Shown here: positions 1 through 7,982 of the stretch, piece by piece
Position numbering within the stretch: the stretch's first letter is position 1
How the letters are laid out: the number at the start of each line of letters is the position of its first letter
From: Oceanospirillaceae bacterium
GTDB lineage: Bacteria > Pseudomonadota > Gammaproteobacteria > Pseudomonadales > Balneatricaceae
Direction of reading: 5' to 3'
Assembly: GCA_018647765.1 (NCBI GenBank)
Contig: JABGSN010000042.1
Span: 1-64,000 of the forward strand
Length of the DNA stretch: 64,000 bases
Translations under genes and position numbers: made by a program
Notes under the pieces: model-generated
Seen by the model: only the letters and a program-made list of their open reading frames with translations
Database searches by the model: none
Told to the model about the DNA's origin: nothing

Positions 1-1
1 C

Positions 2-1486
2 TACTCTCGCAGAGTCCCTTTGGACATGCGCGATCAGTATAACTCTAAGCGTATTGTCGTAAGCCTCCGCACCCGCTCTAGACGAGCAGCCCTAAGAAGC
101 TCCCAACAAATCAGCATCCAGCTAGAAAACCACTGGAGTGCGATCCGCGTACAGCAAATAACCAACAACCTTGCCAAACAAACCAAGACCAAACACCTGT
201 CTATTGATTTTGAGGGATGCGGGTTTGACCTAATAGACGCCCGAGACAACTACCTTAGGCTCAAAGGCCACGAAAAGGACTCAATCTTTCATCGAATCGC
301 TGAGCGCAACGTTGAATACGCTTCAGATGTAATTGGCAACAAGGACTTGTCCGAATACACCAGCACGGACGGGGCCACCTTTAGGGACGCTCTACTTGGC
401 AGAGGTCTGACTGTCAGTTCAGTCAAACGAATCTTCTCTTCCGTCCGGTCAATCGTAAATTTAATGATTAAAGAGCACGGCCTAGTGGCAATCAACCCTT
501 TTGCTGGAACTTACATGCCAGAAGAAACAGCGACTAAGAAACGGACGCCATTCCCTCTAGACTCTATACACCGAATACAAACTCTGTGCCGTCAATATGA
601 TGATGACTTGCGCTGGCTTGTAGCGTTGATCAGCGATACAGGCATGAGGCTTGGGGAAGCATGTGGGCTTAAAGTTGCTGATATCATCACCAATACGGAA
701 ATACCATGCGTCCACATACGCCCAAATGAATCTCGTCGACTAAAGACCAAGTCCAGCGAACGAACGATACCATTAACTGGCGAGTCTCTTTGGGCAGCAA
801 AGCAGGCAGTTAAATCATCTACAACAGCCTACCTATTCCCTCGATACACTAAGCAAGGAAAGGCAAATGCGAACTCAGCCAGTGCTGCATTAAACAAATG
901 GCTGAAAGGTCATGCGCCAACCGGCTGTGTCATACATTCATTCCGTCACTCGATGCGAGATCGCCTAAGAGCCGTAGAGTGCGCGAAAGATATAGTTGAC
1001 GAGATTGGCGGTTGGAGCACTTCAAGCATTGGCGAAAGCTACGGAAATGGCTATCCTATAGCTGTCCTACATAAGTGGCTGCGCCAGCGTTCTAGGCCAT
1101 ACCTATTTTCTAACGCCTTAGCACCACCAATATGCGCGGCCACATTAGCGGCCTTGGATATAGTAAAGCAAGATCAAGCCCTACGTCTACGCCTCATCAA
1201 CAATACACAACGGCTACGCAATGGGCTGGCTAACGCAGGTTTTGAGCTATTAGGCAAAGACCATGCCATTGTGCCTATTTTGTTAGCTGACGCCCAACTA
1301 GCGAGTCAATTCGCGCAACAAATGCAAGGCCTTGGTATTCATGTCGTGAGCTTTTCGTTTCCCGTGGTACCACAGGGCCAGGCACGTATTCGCACACAAA
1401 TGTCTGCCGCCTTAAGCGACCAGCAAATTGATCTGGCGCTAGAGGCATTTATCGCCGTTGGGCGCGATTTAGGAGTGATTGTATGA
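2..1486 (+). CDS. Tyrosine integrase fused in frame to the C-terminal third of KBL (5' end outside window)
   Basis: A site-specific recombinase of the phage-integrase (tyrosine recombinase) family. The frame is open to the window edge, so the real start is probably upstream; a TTG at 20 is only the first in-window start. The catalytic set is visible: Arg in TGMRLGEA (codon 647-649), a Lys in the [12 protein letters not shown] stretch, HSFRH with His at 935 and Arg at 944, and Tyr in GESYG at 1040-1042. After about 12 more residues the protein, without a stop, becomes an excellent match to KBL from [12 protein letters not shown] to the end. The integrase part uses AGA, AGG and ATA codons often, unlike the housekeeping genes, which suggests transfer. 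The stop overlaps the tdh start. Whether the fused protein still recombines DNA is unknown. Confidence 0.85.
   Translation, partial: YSRRVPLDMRDQYNSKRIVVSLRTRSRRAALRSSQQISIQLENHWSAIRVQQITNNLAKQTKTKHLSIDFEGCGFDLIDARDNYLRLKGHEKDSIFHRIAERNVEYASDVIGNKDLSEYTSTDGATFRDALLGRGLTVSSVKRIFSSVRSIVNLMIKEHGLVAINPFAGTYMPEETATKKRTPFPLDSIHRIQTLCRQYDDDLRWLVALISDTGMRLGEACGLKVADIITNTEIPCVHIRPNESRRLKTKSSERTIPLTGESLWAAKQAVKSSTTAYLFPRYTKQGKANANSASAALNKWLKGHAPTGCVIHSFRHSMRDRLRAVECAKDIVDEIGGWSTSSIGESYGNGYPIAVLHKWLRQRSRPYLFSNALAPPICAATLAALDIVKQDQALRLRLINNTQRLRNGLANAGFELLGKDHAIVPILLADAQLASQFAQQMQGLGIHVVSFSFPVVPQGQARIRTQMSAALSDQQIDLALEAFIAVGRDLGVIV
1076..1486 (+). pseudogene. kbl: 3' remnant of kbl (2-amino-3-ketobutyrate CoA ligase), read through from the integrase
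   Basis: KBL converts 2-amino-3-ketobutyrate plus CoA to glycine and acetyl-CoA, following threonine dehydrogenase. Only about the last 136 of the roughly 398 residues remain: [43 protein letters not shown] and the terminal LGVIV are all typical of the family. The PLP-binding lysine region (GTLGKALGG in known KBLs) is absent, so this piece cannot be an active enzyme. It keeps an open frame and the usual four-base overlap with tdh, so the disruption looks recent or the frame is maintained. The 5' part of kbl, or a re-completed copy, should lie at the far end of the element outside the window. Confidence 0.8.
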
Positions 1487-2517
1487 CCGCTACCATGCGC
1501 GCCCTTACCAAACAAAAGGCCTCCAGAGGCTTATGGATGGGTGAGGTTATCGTACCCCAATATGGCCATAATGACGTGTTAATTAAAGTCATGCAAACCG
1601 CCATTTGTGGCACCGATGTTCATATCTATAATTGGGACCAATGGGCGCAAAAAACCATCCCCATAGGCATGACAATAGGCCATGAGTTTGTCGGCGAAAT
1701 AGTCGCCATGGGGGATAAAGTCACCAGCTTCGAAATAGGCTTGCGCGTCTCGGGCGAAGGCCACATTACCTGTGGCCATTGTCGCAATTGTCGCGCTGGC
1801 AGAAGACACTTGTGTATCCACACTGTGGGCGTTGGAGTGAACCGTAACGGCGCATTTGCCGAATACTTAAGTTTGCCGGCAGAGAACGTATTCCCCGTGG
1901 CCGACGAAATAGACAATGACCACGCTGCTATATTTGACCCTTTAGGTAATGCCGCTCACACGGCATTGAGCTTTGATTTAGTGGGTGAAGACGTCTTAAT
2001 TACCGGCGCTGGACCCATTGGTGTTATGGCAGCTGCCATTGCCCACCATGCCGGTAGCCGCAACGTGGTAGTGACCGACGTTAACCCGTACCGTTTGGCG
2101 TTGGCGGAAAAGATGGGAGCAACCCGTGCAGTGGACGTGAGCAACACTCAGCTCACGGACGTAATGCAACAACTCAACATGAAAGAAGGCTTTGATGTGG
2201 GGCTCGAAATGTCAGGCGCCATGCCTGCCCTTGAGCAAATGCTATCGACTATGAACCATGGCGGTAAAATTGCGATGTTAGGTTTGCCGAGTGATAAAAC
2301 AGCCATCGACTGGAGCCAAGTCATCTTTAAAGGCCTGACTATTAAAGGCATTTATGGCCGCGAGATGTATGACACTTGGTATAAAATATCATCAATGTTG
2401 CAGTCGGGCCTCAACATCGAACCTATTTTAACCCACCGTTTTGCCGCTGCCGATTTTCAACAAGGCTTTGATGTCATGCGATCAGGCAACAGTGGAAAAG
2501 TTATTCTCGATTGGTAA
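1483..2517 (+). CDS. tdh: L-threonine 3-dehydrogenase
   Basis: Zinc- and NAD-dependent medium-chain dehydrogenase oxidising L-threonine to 2-amino-3-ketobutyrate in the cytoplasm. The 344 residues show the catalytic-zinc Cys42 in [21 protein letters not shown] with the zinc His/Glu pair, the four-cysteine structural zinc loop [15 protein letters not shown], and the Rossmann motif GAGPIGVMA. The length is family-typical. The ATG at 1483 overlaps the upstream TGA (ATGA), the usual kbl-tdh coupling; a second ATG at 1495 (MRALTK) would match the E. coli start. With kbl truncated, its product may not be cleaved to glycine here unless KBL is supplied elsewhere. Confidence 0.96.
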   Translation: MTATMRALTKQKASRGLWMGEVIVPQYGHNDVLIKVMQTAICGTDVHIYNWDQWAQKTIPIGMTIGHEFVGEIVAMGDKVTSFEIGLRVSGEGHITCGHCRNCRAGRRHLCIHTVGVGVNRNGAFAEYLSLPAENVFPVADEIDNDHAAIFDPLGNAAHTALSFDLVGEDVLITGAGPIGVMAAAIAHHAGSRNVVVTDVNPYRLALAEKMGATRAVDVSNTQLTDVMQQLNMKEGFDVGLEMSGAMPALEQMLSTMNHGGKIAMLGLPSDKTAIDWSQVIFKGLTIKGIYGREMYDTWYKISSMLQSGLNIEPILTHRFAAADFQQGFDVMRSGNSGKVILDW

Positions 2518-2526
2518 TCTATTTTT

Positions 2527-2541
2527 GGTATATGGTATACC
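2527..2541. promoter_or_regulatory. Perfect inverted repeat GGTATA-TGG-TATACC
   Basis: Six-base arms with a three-base spacer, ten bases after the tdh stop and about 100 bases upstream of the broken HTH gene. The size and symmetry would suit an operator for a small HTH dimer, but no promoter or partner is demonstrable, so the regulatory role is inference only. Confidence 0.25.
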
Positions 2542-2642
2542 GATCTGTCGGTTCTTCGATAGTTGCGAATTTAAAAACCCTTTAGTATGCCCCTGCTTTG
2601 TAAAGCGAGGTGCCATTTGGCACTCAACTACCATTTGAGTGA

Positions 2643-2836
2643 TTGAATAATCGGCTCAAATTCTTACGGGCAAATAAAGACTGGGCACAAACCGACTTAG
2701 CCACCCAACTGGACGTTTCAAGACAAACCATTATCGCTATAGAAAAGGTAAATTTGACCCCAGTTTACCATTAGCCTTCAAAGCTGCACGCCTATTTAAG
2801 CTTACCATTGAGGGAATCTTTAGTCACCATGATTAA
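2643..2836 (+). pseudogene. Frameshifted small XRE/Cro-type HTH regulator
   Basis: From a TTG at 2643 the frame reads NNRLKFLRANKDWAQTDLA, then TQLDVSRQTIIAIEK, a classic small Cro/CI-type helix-turn-helix protein. It then runs off-frame to a stop. Inserting one A in the four-A run at 2743-2746 restores GKFDPSLPLAFKAARLF and KLTIEGIFSHHD to the TAA at 2834-2836, giving 64 residues, the normal size of this group. So one base is missing: either a real frameshift or an assembly error in a homopolymer. The stop lies one base from the convergent sseA stop. No recognisable membrane-protein partner, common for such regulators, remains between tdh and this gene; I see nothing else in 2542-2642. Confidence 0.75.
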
Positions 2837-2837
2837 G

Positions 2838-3659
2838 TTACGCAGCGGCCACAGGCAAGTCCTGGCGACCGCCCCATTCACTCCAAGAACCATCGTAAAG
2901 TTTAACTTGGTCATCACCACACAAGTGCAGTGCCAACACTAACACGGCGGCAGTCACTCCTGAACCACAGCTGGTAATAACCTCCCCTTGTCCTAGGTAG
3001 GGCGCCAAGGTCTTGCGCAACTCATCAAGGGGTAATAAACACTGACTGGCATCTAGCAAGTTGGTAAAAGGCAGGCTGTGTGATCCGGGCATATGGCCGC
3101 TACGTAGACCTTTGCGGGCTTCTTGCTCTTGTCCAGTAAAGCGCGCCTCCGAGCGAGCATCCAGCACCAAGGTCTGCGAGTCGGATAGGCCTTGCAATAC
3201 ATAATCCGCGTCCACCACTTGGCTAAGCTTGGCATGGGCATGGAAGCTGCCAGGCGCTGGCTGACTCACACCGACCTGTAAGTCATATCCCGCCGCCAGC
3301 CAGGCCGGCAGACCACCGTTGAGCAGGGCAACCTGTGGACAGCCAAATAACCTAAACATCCACCAAACACGAGCAGCAGAAAATAAACCATGGCCGTCGT
3401 ATATAACAATTTGGTCATCATCGCTAATACCCAAATTGGCGACATAGTCGGCGAATTGCTCGGCGCTGGGCAGCATATGGGGCAAGTCACTCTTAGCCGC
3501 ACAAACATCGATATCAAAATGTACAGCCCCGGGGATATGGCCGCTGGCGTATTCGAGCTTAGCATCGCGGCCAGAGGCAGGTAGGTACCAAGAAGCATCC
3601 ACCAGCTTAACTAACGGCTGATGCTGTGCCAGCCAAGCTGGCGTAACCAATGTATCCAT
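2838..3659 (-). CDS. sseA: 3-mercaptopyruvate sulfurtransferase (tandem rhodanese)
   Basis: A two-domain rhodanese of 273 residues moving sulfur from 3-mercaptopyruvate (or thiosulfate) to thiol acceptors. The N-terminal inactive domain carries SGHIPGAVHFDID and the C-terminal domain SGHMPGSHSLPF. The active-site loop at residues 231-237 is CGSGVTA, the form typical of mercaptopyruvate rather than thiosulfate sulfurtransferases (CRKGVT). It lies 33 bases downstream of the FAD-dehydrogenase gene on the same strand, so it is probably co-transcribed with it. Assignment to SseA is firm; the physiological acceptor is not visible. Confidence 0.93.
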   Translation of the reverse strand: MDTLVTPAWLAQHQPLVKLVDASWYLPASGRDAKLEYASGHIPGAVHFDIDVCAAKSDLPHMLPSAEQFADYVANLGISDDDQIVIYDGHGLFSAARVWWMFRLFGCPQVALLNGGLPAWLAAGYDLQVGVSQPAPGSFHAHAKLSQVVDADYVLQGLSDSQTLVLDARSEARFTGQEQEARKGLRSGHMPGSHSLPFTNLLDASQCLLPLDELRKTLAPYLGQGEVITSCGSGVTAAVLVLALHLCGDDQVKLYDGSWSEWGGRQDLPVAAA

Positions 3660-3692
3660 GTTACCACTCTCCTCATTCGGCCTGGGGCTAAG

Positions 3693-6143
3693 CTAAGCCT
3701 TTAAACGCTGATTACGGGGATCAAAACTCGGCTTTAAGCTGACCTTAGCGGGATAATCTTGGCCTTCGATACGTACCTTATACTGCCCCTTGGTGAGCCA
3801 TTGTTTGTCATTAATTCCCTCAGGCAACTGCAATAAGCCCAGCGCCACCGCCGCTTGACTGTGATATGCATAGGCTCCTGAGGTAACAAAGCCAACGGTC
3901 TTGCCATTTCTCAACACAGGTTCATTGTGATGCAGCATCGGCAGGCTATCTTCCAGCACCAAATAACACAAATAAGGGCCTTGAGCAGCGTCACGGCGTT
4001 GCTCGTACTCCGCCTGGCCTAAAAACGGCGTTGTTTGGTTGGTTTTACACACAAAGCCTAAACTCACCTGATGCGGTGCGTCGGTATAAGACACGTCGTG
4101 GCCCCAGTGCAAATAGCCTTTTTCGATGCGTAATGCATTTAACGCTTCGCCGCCTAACAGCCGCACACCCAGCGCTTGGCCTTTATCGAGCAACAGCTGC
4201 AGCACATAGTCGGCAAAGTCTGGGGTGACATAAATTTCCCAACCTAATTCCCCCGTAAACGACACCCGTTGTGCCCAGCAAGGCGCATGCCCAAGATAGA
4301 AGTGTTGCAAGCTAGCAAACGGAAAGGCCGCATTACTCATATCAATATCGGTAAGGCTCGCCATTAAGGCTCGACTCTTGGGGCCGACGACTGATAACAC
4401 CCCATAGGCACTAGTGGCATCGTGCAAAACCACATCGTCTTGCGCTAACAGGTGGGCTTTTAGCCATAAGTGGTCGCGGCGTGTACGAGCCATAGAACTC
4501 ATAACCATAAACTTTTGGGCCGCAAAACGCGCGATGGTGACATCACTTTCGATACCTCCGCGGGGATTGAGCATCAGTGTGTAGACCACTTGCCCAACCT
4601 TCATTGCCATATTGTTAGTGCACATACGCTGCAAAAATTGCTCTGCCCCAGGCCCCTCTACCCACAACTTGCCCAACATGGAATAGTCCAACAAGGCCAC
4701 AGCTTCACGGGCTGCTTGTTGCTCCTGCTGTGCGTACTCAAACCACTTAGGCCGATGAAAACTATAATCGGTTACCGGGGTCTCGCCCTGAGGTGCAAAC
4801 CACGCCGGCCTCTCCCAGCCCTGCTGCTCAGCAAACCAAGCACCCTGCTGCTTTAGTGTGTGGTAAAACGGACTCTTACGTAAGCCACGAACTGTGTCAC
4901 GCTGGTAATTAGGCCAGTGCATGGCATAAGTGCGGGTTTCTGTTTCTGGCGCTCGGGCTTGTAAATAGGGATCGCGGGCCTGAAAGGTCTGGATTCTCGC
5001 CGGGTCCATGTCATTAAGGTCCATGGGGGCATAGCCTTGCATAATCCACTGTGCTAACGCACGGCCAGCACCAGCGCCAGACTGGATACCAGTAGAATTT
5101 ACGCCGGCTAAAACAAAGTAGTTCTTCACCTCTGGGGCTTCGCCTAAGGTGAAATTACCATCGTAGGAGTAACTTTCTGGGCCGTTAAAAAAGGTACGAA
5201 TGCCCGCCGTTTCCAGTGCCGGCACCCGTTTCATGGCCAGCTCCAACACGTCCATAACGTCGTCATCTATGAACGGCAGGGAATCAAAACAGAAGTCTTC
5301 GCTAATGCCTTCCATACCCCAAGGCTTAACCTTGTTATGGGCAAAACCAAACAACAGTTTGCCGGCGTCTTGCTTAAAATAAGTGCAATCGTCGTAGGCC
5401 CGCAGTACCGGCAAATCGGGTGCAAGGCCTTCGATGGTGTCTGTCACAAGGTAATAGTGCTCACACGCATGGGTGGCCACACTAACGCCACTTTGCCGGC
5501 CCAACTCCCGTGCCCACATGCCGCCGCAGTTCACCACAAAGTCAGCCTCTATCACCCCTTGCTCGGTAACCACACCCGTGGCCTTGCCGTTCGACACAAC
5601 CACATCGTGCACTTTGGTTTGTTCAAACAATTGTGCGCCGTGTAGACGCGCGCCTTTAGCCAAAGCCATGGTCAAATCGATGGGATTAATGTAACCGTTG
5701 CTCGGCACGTGAATGCCACCCACAATGCCGTCTGGGTTCATCAGGGGCCAACGTTTGAGAATCTCATCCACGCTTAACTCTGCCGCTTCAATACCATTGA
5801 GTAACGCAAAGTCGGCTTGGCGGCGTAGTTCGCGCAACCGTTCGGGGTGGCTAGCCACAGAAATGGAACCACATTGCACAAAACCTGTGGCCTGGCCGGT
5901 TTCTCGCTCTAGCTCAGGATAAAGGTCCACGCCATATTGCGAGAAGGCCGTAGTGGCATGGCCACCGTGTAAACGGCCTGCTAGGCCCGCAGCGTGCCAT
6001 GTGGTGCCGCAGGTCAGTTGCTTACGTTCCAACAGAACCACGTCTGTCCAGCCCGCTTTAGCCAAATGATAGGCCACCGAGCAACCGTGAATACCGCCAC
6101 CAATGATCACTACTTTGGCATGCTGAGGGAGTGTTTTGGTCAT
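3693..6143 (-). CDS. Dimethylglycine/sarcosine dehydrogenase-like FAD oxidoreductase with C-terminal GcvT domain
   Basis: About 816 residues. The N-terminal DAO-type FAD domain has the dinucleotide motif IGGGIHGCSVAYHL and TTWHAAGL, whose His is the residue carrying covalent FAD in dimethylglycine and sarcosine dehydrogenases. The C-terminal half has the aminomethyltransferase (GcvT-like) fold, which in this family binds tetrahydrofolate and captures the one-carbon unit. Start choice: the ATG at 6141-6143 (MTKTLPQ) follows AGGA with good spacing and lies 13 bases after the upstream gene; an ATG at 6182 would overlap that gene. The likely role is N-demethylation of a glycine-betaine breakdown product, feeding glycine and one-carbon pools. 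The exact substrate cannot be read from the sequence, as paralogues act on other N-methyl amines. Confidence 0.85.
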   Translation of the reverse strand: MTKTLPQHAKVVIIGGGIHGCSVAYHLAKAGWTDVVLLERKQLTCGTTWHAAGLAGRLHGGHATTAFSQYGVDLYPELERETGQATGFVQCGSISVASHPERLRELRRQADFALLNGIEAAELSVDEILKRWPLMNPDGIVGGIHVPSNGYINPIDLTMALAKGARLHGAQLFEQTKVHDVVVSNGKATGVVTEQGVIEADFVVNCGGMWARELGRQSGVSVATHACEHYYLVTDTIEGLAPDLPVLRAYDDCTYFKQDAGKLLFGFAHNKVKPWGMEGISEDFCFDSLPFIDDDVMDVLELAMKRVPALETAGIRTFFNGPESYSYDGNFTLGEAPEVKNYFVLAGVNSTGIQSGAGAGRALAQWIMQGYAPMDLNDMDPARIQTFQARDPYLQARAPETETRTYAMHWPNYQRDTVRGLRKSPFYHTLKQQGAWFAEQQGWERPAWFAPQGETPVTDYSFHRPKWFEYAQQEQQAAREAVALLDYSMLGKLWVEGPGAEQFLQRMCTNNMAMKVGQVVYTLMLNPRGGIESDVTIARFAAQKFMVMSSMARTRRDHLWLKAHLLAQDDVVLHDATSAYGVLSVVGPKSRALMASLTDIDMSNAAFPFASLQHFYLGHAPCWAQRVSFTGELGWEIYVTPDFADYVLQLLLDKGQALGVRLLGGEALNALRIEKGYLHWGHDVSYTDAPHQVSLGFVCKTNQTTPFLGQAEYEQRRDAAQGPYLCYLVLEDSLPMLHHNEPVLRNGKTVGFVTSGAYAYHSQAAVALGLLQLPEGINDKQWLTKGQYKVRIEGQDYPAKVSLKPSFDPRNQRLKA

Positions 6144-6156
6144 GGCCTTTGTCCTG

Positions 6157-6918
6157 CTAGAGTGAATATTGAAATAAACCACCGAAGATAGATGCCGGTG
6201 GCGCGACGCCTGCCAAACTCAACAAGTGCCACGCTAGCGCTTGATTGCTGGAAATCACCGGTTTGCCCAGTATGGACTCGGCTTGGGCAATAATGCCCGC
6301 CACCCGCAAGCTAGTACAAGACACAAATACGCCTTCGCAATCGGTGTTTTGGCCCAGTGCTAACACCGCTTCTAAGATACTCGCCGAAGTCACTCTACCT
6401 ACGGTAAAGTCGTCTTCTAAGTTGAAATATCCGGTAGTGGCTATGTCAATACCCGAGCTGTGTAGCTTATCAGCAAGAGCCTGAGTTACCTCGGGGGTGT
6501 AGGGCGTAAGCAAGGCAATACGAGCTAATCCAAGGGCCTCACATGCGGCTTTACACGCCGTTAACGGGTTACTTACTTTGGCATTAGGGTGGTGCTGTTG
6601 AATCGCCGCAGCCACGGCACCTTCGCCAATCACAGTGGCGCCCGAGGTACAGGCATAACCGATGGCGTCAAACTCAAATTCAGCAGGTAACAGGCTTGCG
6701 GCAACCGGTAAGTCGGCGGCCATTTGCGCTAGTGTTTGTGGCGTCACGGCCATGGCATTGGCAATACGCGAGTGGTAGCAGGCAACCCCATCAATATTGA
6801 GTAACTGACGAAATTCATGTTCAATAGTCTGGTCGGTTTGTAATACGATCAGGCCAATCTTGGCCGCAGGGCCCAGGCCCGCGTCGATGGAGCAAGACAG
6901 TTGTTGTATGTAGGACAT
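6157..6918 (-). CDS. Asp/Glu racemase superfamily protein (maleate isomerase / arylmalonate decarboxylase-like)
   Basis: 253 residues of the two-domain, cofactor-free Asp/Glu/hydantoin racemase fold. The two catalytic-type cysteines are in YACTSGA and VSCTSLR, in the CTS setting seen in maleate cis-trans isomerase, arylmalonate decarboxylase and the EutA proteins of ectoine catabolism. It heads the minus-strand group with the FAD-GcvT dehydrogenase 13 bases downstream, suggesting a shared catabolic pathway for a small amino or dicarboxylic compound. I cannot choose between isomerase, racemase and decarboxylase. The 440 bases upstream hold only remnants and a possible small ORF. Confidence 0.75.
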   Translation of the reverse strand: MSYIQQLSCSIDAGLGPAAKIGLIVLQTDQTIEHEFRQLLNIDGVACYHSRIANAMAVTPQTLAQMAADLPVAASLLPAEFEFDAIGYACTSGATVIGEGAVAAAIQQHHPNAKVSNPLTACKAACEALGLARIALLTPYTPEVTQALADKLHSSGIDIATTGYFNLEDDFTVGRVTSASILEAVLALGQNTDCEGVFVSCTSLRVAGIIAQAESILGKPVISSNQALAWHLLSLAGVAPPASIFGGLFQYSL

Positions 6919-6957
6919 AGTCTGGCTCCTGCCTTGCGTTTACATAATGGTAAGAAC

Positions 6958-7101
6958 TTAGTCTTTACGCATAACCGCGTTACACATTAATAATACAAAT
7001 ATACCAAGCACGCCGCCCAACACAATCGATAGAGCCAACACTAAGGTTGATGTGTACTGGATTGAAGCTAGGTCATATGTTGTCGCTCGACAAGTCATCA
7101 T
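6958..7101 (-). pseudogene. Remnant of a Wzz-like chain-length determinant C-terminus
   Basis: A 47-codon frame ending at TAA 6958-6960 contains one hydrophobic helix, TLVLALSIVLGGVLGIFVLL, followed by MCNAVMRKD. The glycine-rich helix and short basic tail resemble the second transmembrane segment that ends Wzz/chain-length-determinant proteins. The rest of such a gene (about 300 residues) is absent; an in-frame TAA lies 27 bases before the first ATG. I read it as a decayed gene end. It could instead be a small single-helix membrane protein, though no ribosome-binding site is evident. Confidence 0.45.
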
Positions 7102-7148
7102 GACCGATAGGCGTTTGAGCAAACGTTAGCTCTGCTCGTTCGACGGTT

Positions 7149-7289
7149 TTATCCGATAGAAGGGCCTGTTTTTTGAGCGTTAAAACCCACCCATTCGTTA
7201 ATAAATGGAATTAGAGACGTTCGGGAATTCAAGGTCTCAATCTCCTTTTCAATGTTATAATGGTCGTGATGAGCATTTCCGTTTTGCAT
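7149..7289 (-). CDS. Possible 46-residue small protein or gene fragment, function unknown
   Basis: An ATG at 7287-7289 preceded by GGAAAC at workable spacing opens 46 codons beginning MQNGNAHHDHYNIEKEIETL and ending at TAA 7149-7151. It is hydrophilic at the start, has no membrane segment, and resembles no family I recognise. It sits between the cold-shock gene and the Wzz-like remnant on the same strand, and may be another piece of decayed DNA rather than a gene. The rest of 6919-7358 shows no further coding signal. Confidence 0.25.
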   Translation of the reverse strand: MQNGNAHHDHYNIEKEIETLNSRTSLIPFINEWVGFNAQKTGPSIG

Positions 7290-7332
7290 AAATTGTTTCC
7301 TATTCCATATTGGGATACAACAGGTCAAGCAA

Positions 7333-7350
7333 GGCTAGGCTGGCCTAGCC
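7333..7350 (-). terminator. Stem-loop GGCTAGGC-TG-GCCTAGCC after the cold-shock gene
   Basis: Perfect eight-base arms with a two-base centre, starting nine bases past the cold-shock gene stop. No T run follows, only CTTGCTTG, so it may be a weak terminator or an mRNA 3' stabiliser rather than a classical intrinsic terminator. Confidence 0.4.
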
Positions 7351-7358
7351 CGTGGGTG

Positions 7359-7799
7359 TTAACCAACGATAGAGACGTCTTCGGCTTGTAGCCCTTTGTC
7401 GCTTTCGGTGACGCTAAAGCGCACACGCTGGCCTTCTAATAACGAGCGATGGCCTTTGCCTCGAATCGAGCGAAAGTGGACAAACACGTCATCGCCCTGG
7501 TCGCGGGTTACAAAACCAAACCCTTTAGTAACGTTAAACCATTTTACCGTACCAGACTCGCGATTTGGATCATCGTCCATCTCATCCCACTGGACCTCGT
7601 CTTCTAGGTCGGATGTAATAAACTTAACCCCGGTGGCCAAAGTCGCAACCCAAAACATGGTAAAACTTACGGCAACCACAAGCTCGAACTGAGTGGCGAC
7701 TATATTGGAACCTTGCACCACTTCGTCAAAAATAAAAGGTAATGCTAGGGCGGCTAATAAACTAATAATGAAGCTGTAGATAAATAATGTGCGTCTCAT
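7359..7799 (-). CDS. Membrane-anchored cold-shock domain protein
   Basis: 146 residues in two parts. The N-terminal half has two hydrophobic helices (about residues 4-24 and 38-62: [19 protein letters not shown] and [20 protein letters not shown]), then an acidic linker [14 protein letters not shown]. The C-terminal half, from about residue 82, is a complete cold-shock domain with [16 protein letters not shown] (RNP1) and VFVHFRS (RNP2). Ordinary Csp proteins are about 70 residues and soluble. Two helices imply the nucleic-acid-binding domain faces the cytoplasm at the inner membrane. The function is unproven; binding mRNA near the membrane is an inference. It is divergent from slyX, with 180 bases between them. 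Confidence 0.85.
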   Translation of the reverse strand: MRRTLFIYSFIISLLAALALPFIFDEVVQGSNIVATQFELVVAVSFTMFWVATLATGVKFITSDLEDEVQWDEMDDDPNRESGTVKWFNVTKGFGFVTRDQGDDVFVHFRSIRGKGHRSLLEGQRVRFSVTESDKGLQAEDVSIVG

Positions 7800-7982
7800 A
7801 GTGACTCGATATCTCTTATTATTGTGGTAGTTATAATCATGTATGTGCTACTTAGGGCCACCTATATCCATATCACAGACAACCAGAAAGCAGTACAATC
7901 ACGCAAGGTTATAGAAAAACTCACAACCAATCAAACACTTGATTTATAAAACATCAATTTTTTGCAACTTCTTGAGATTATC

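Noticed and set aside
20-1486. Treating the TTG at 20 as the true integrase start
   Set aside because: The frame is open to the first bases of the window and the upstream residues ([10 protein letters not shown]) look like the continuation of an integrase N-terminal domain, so the gene is simply cut by the window edge.
4470-4856. 128-codon plus-strand frame inside the FAD-GcvT gene
   Set aside because: A shadow of the real gene in the opposite strand; the residue pattern is meaningless and no start signal precedes it.
3693-6143. Calling the 2.45-kb oxidoreductase gene a gcvT fusion linked to gcvH
   Set aside because: The GcvT-like half is normal architecture in dimethylglycine and sarcosine dehydrogenases and gcvH is about 48 kb away, so no new fusion is implied.
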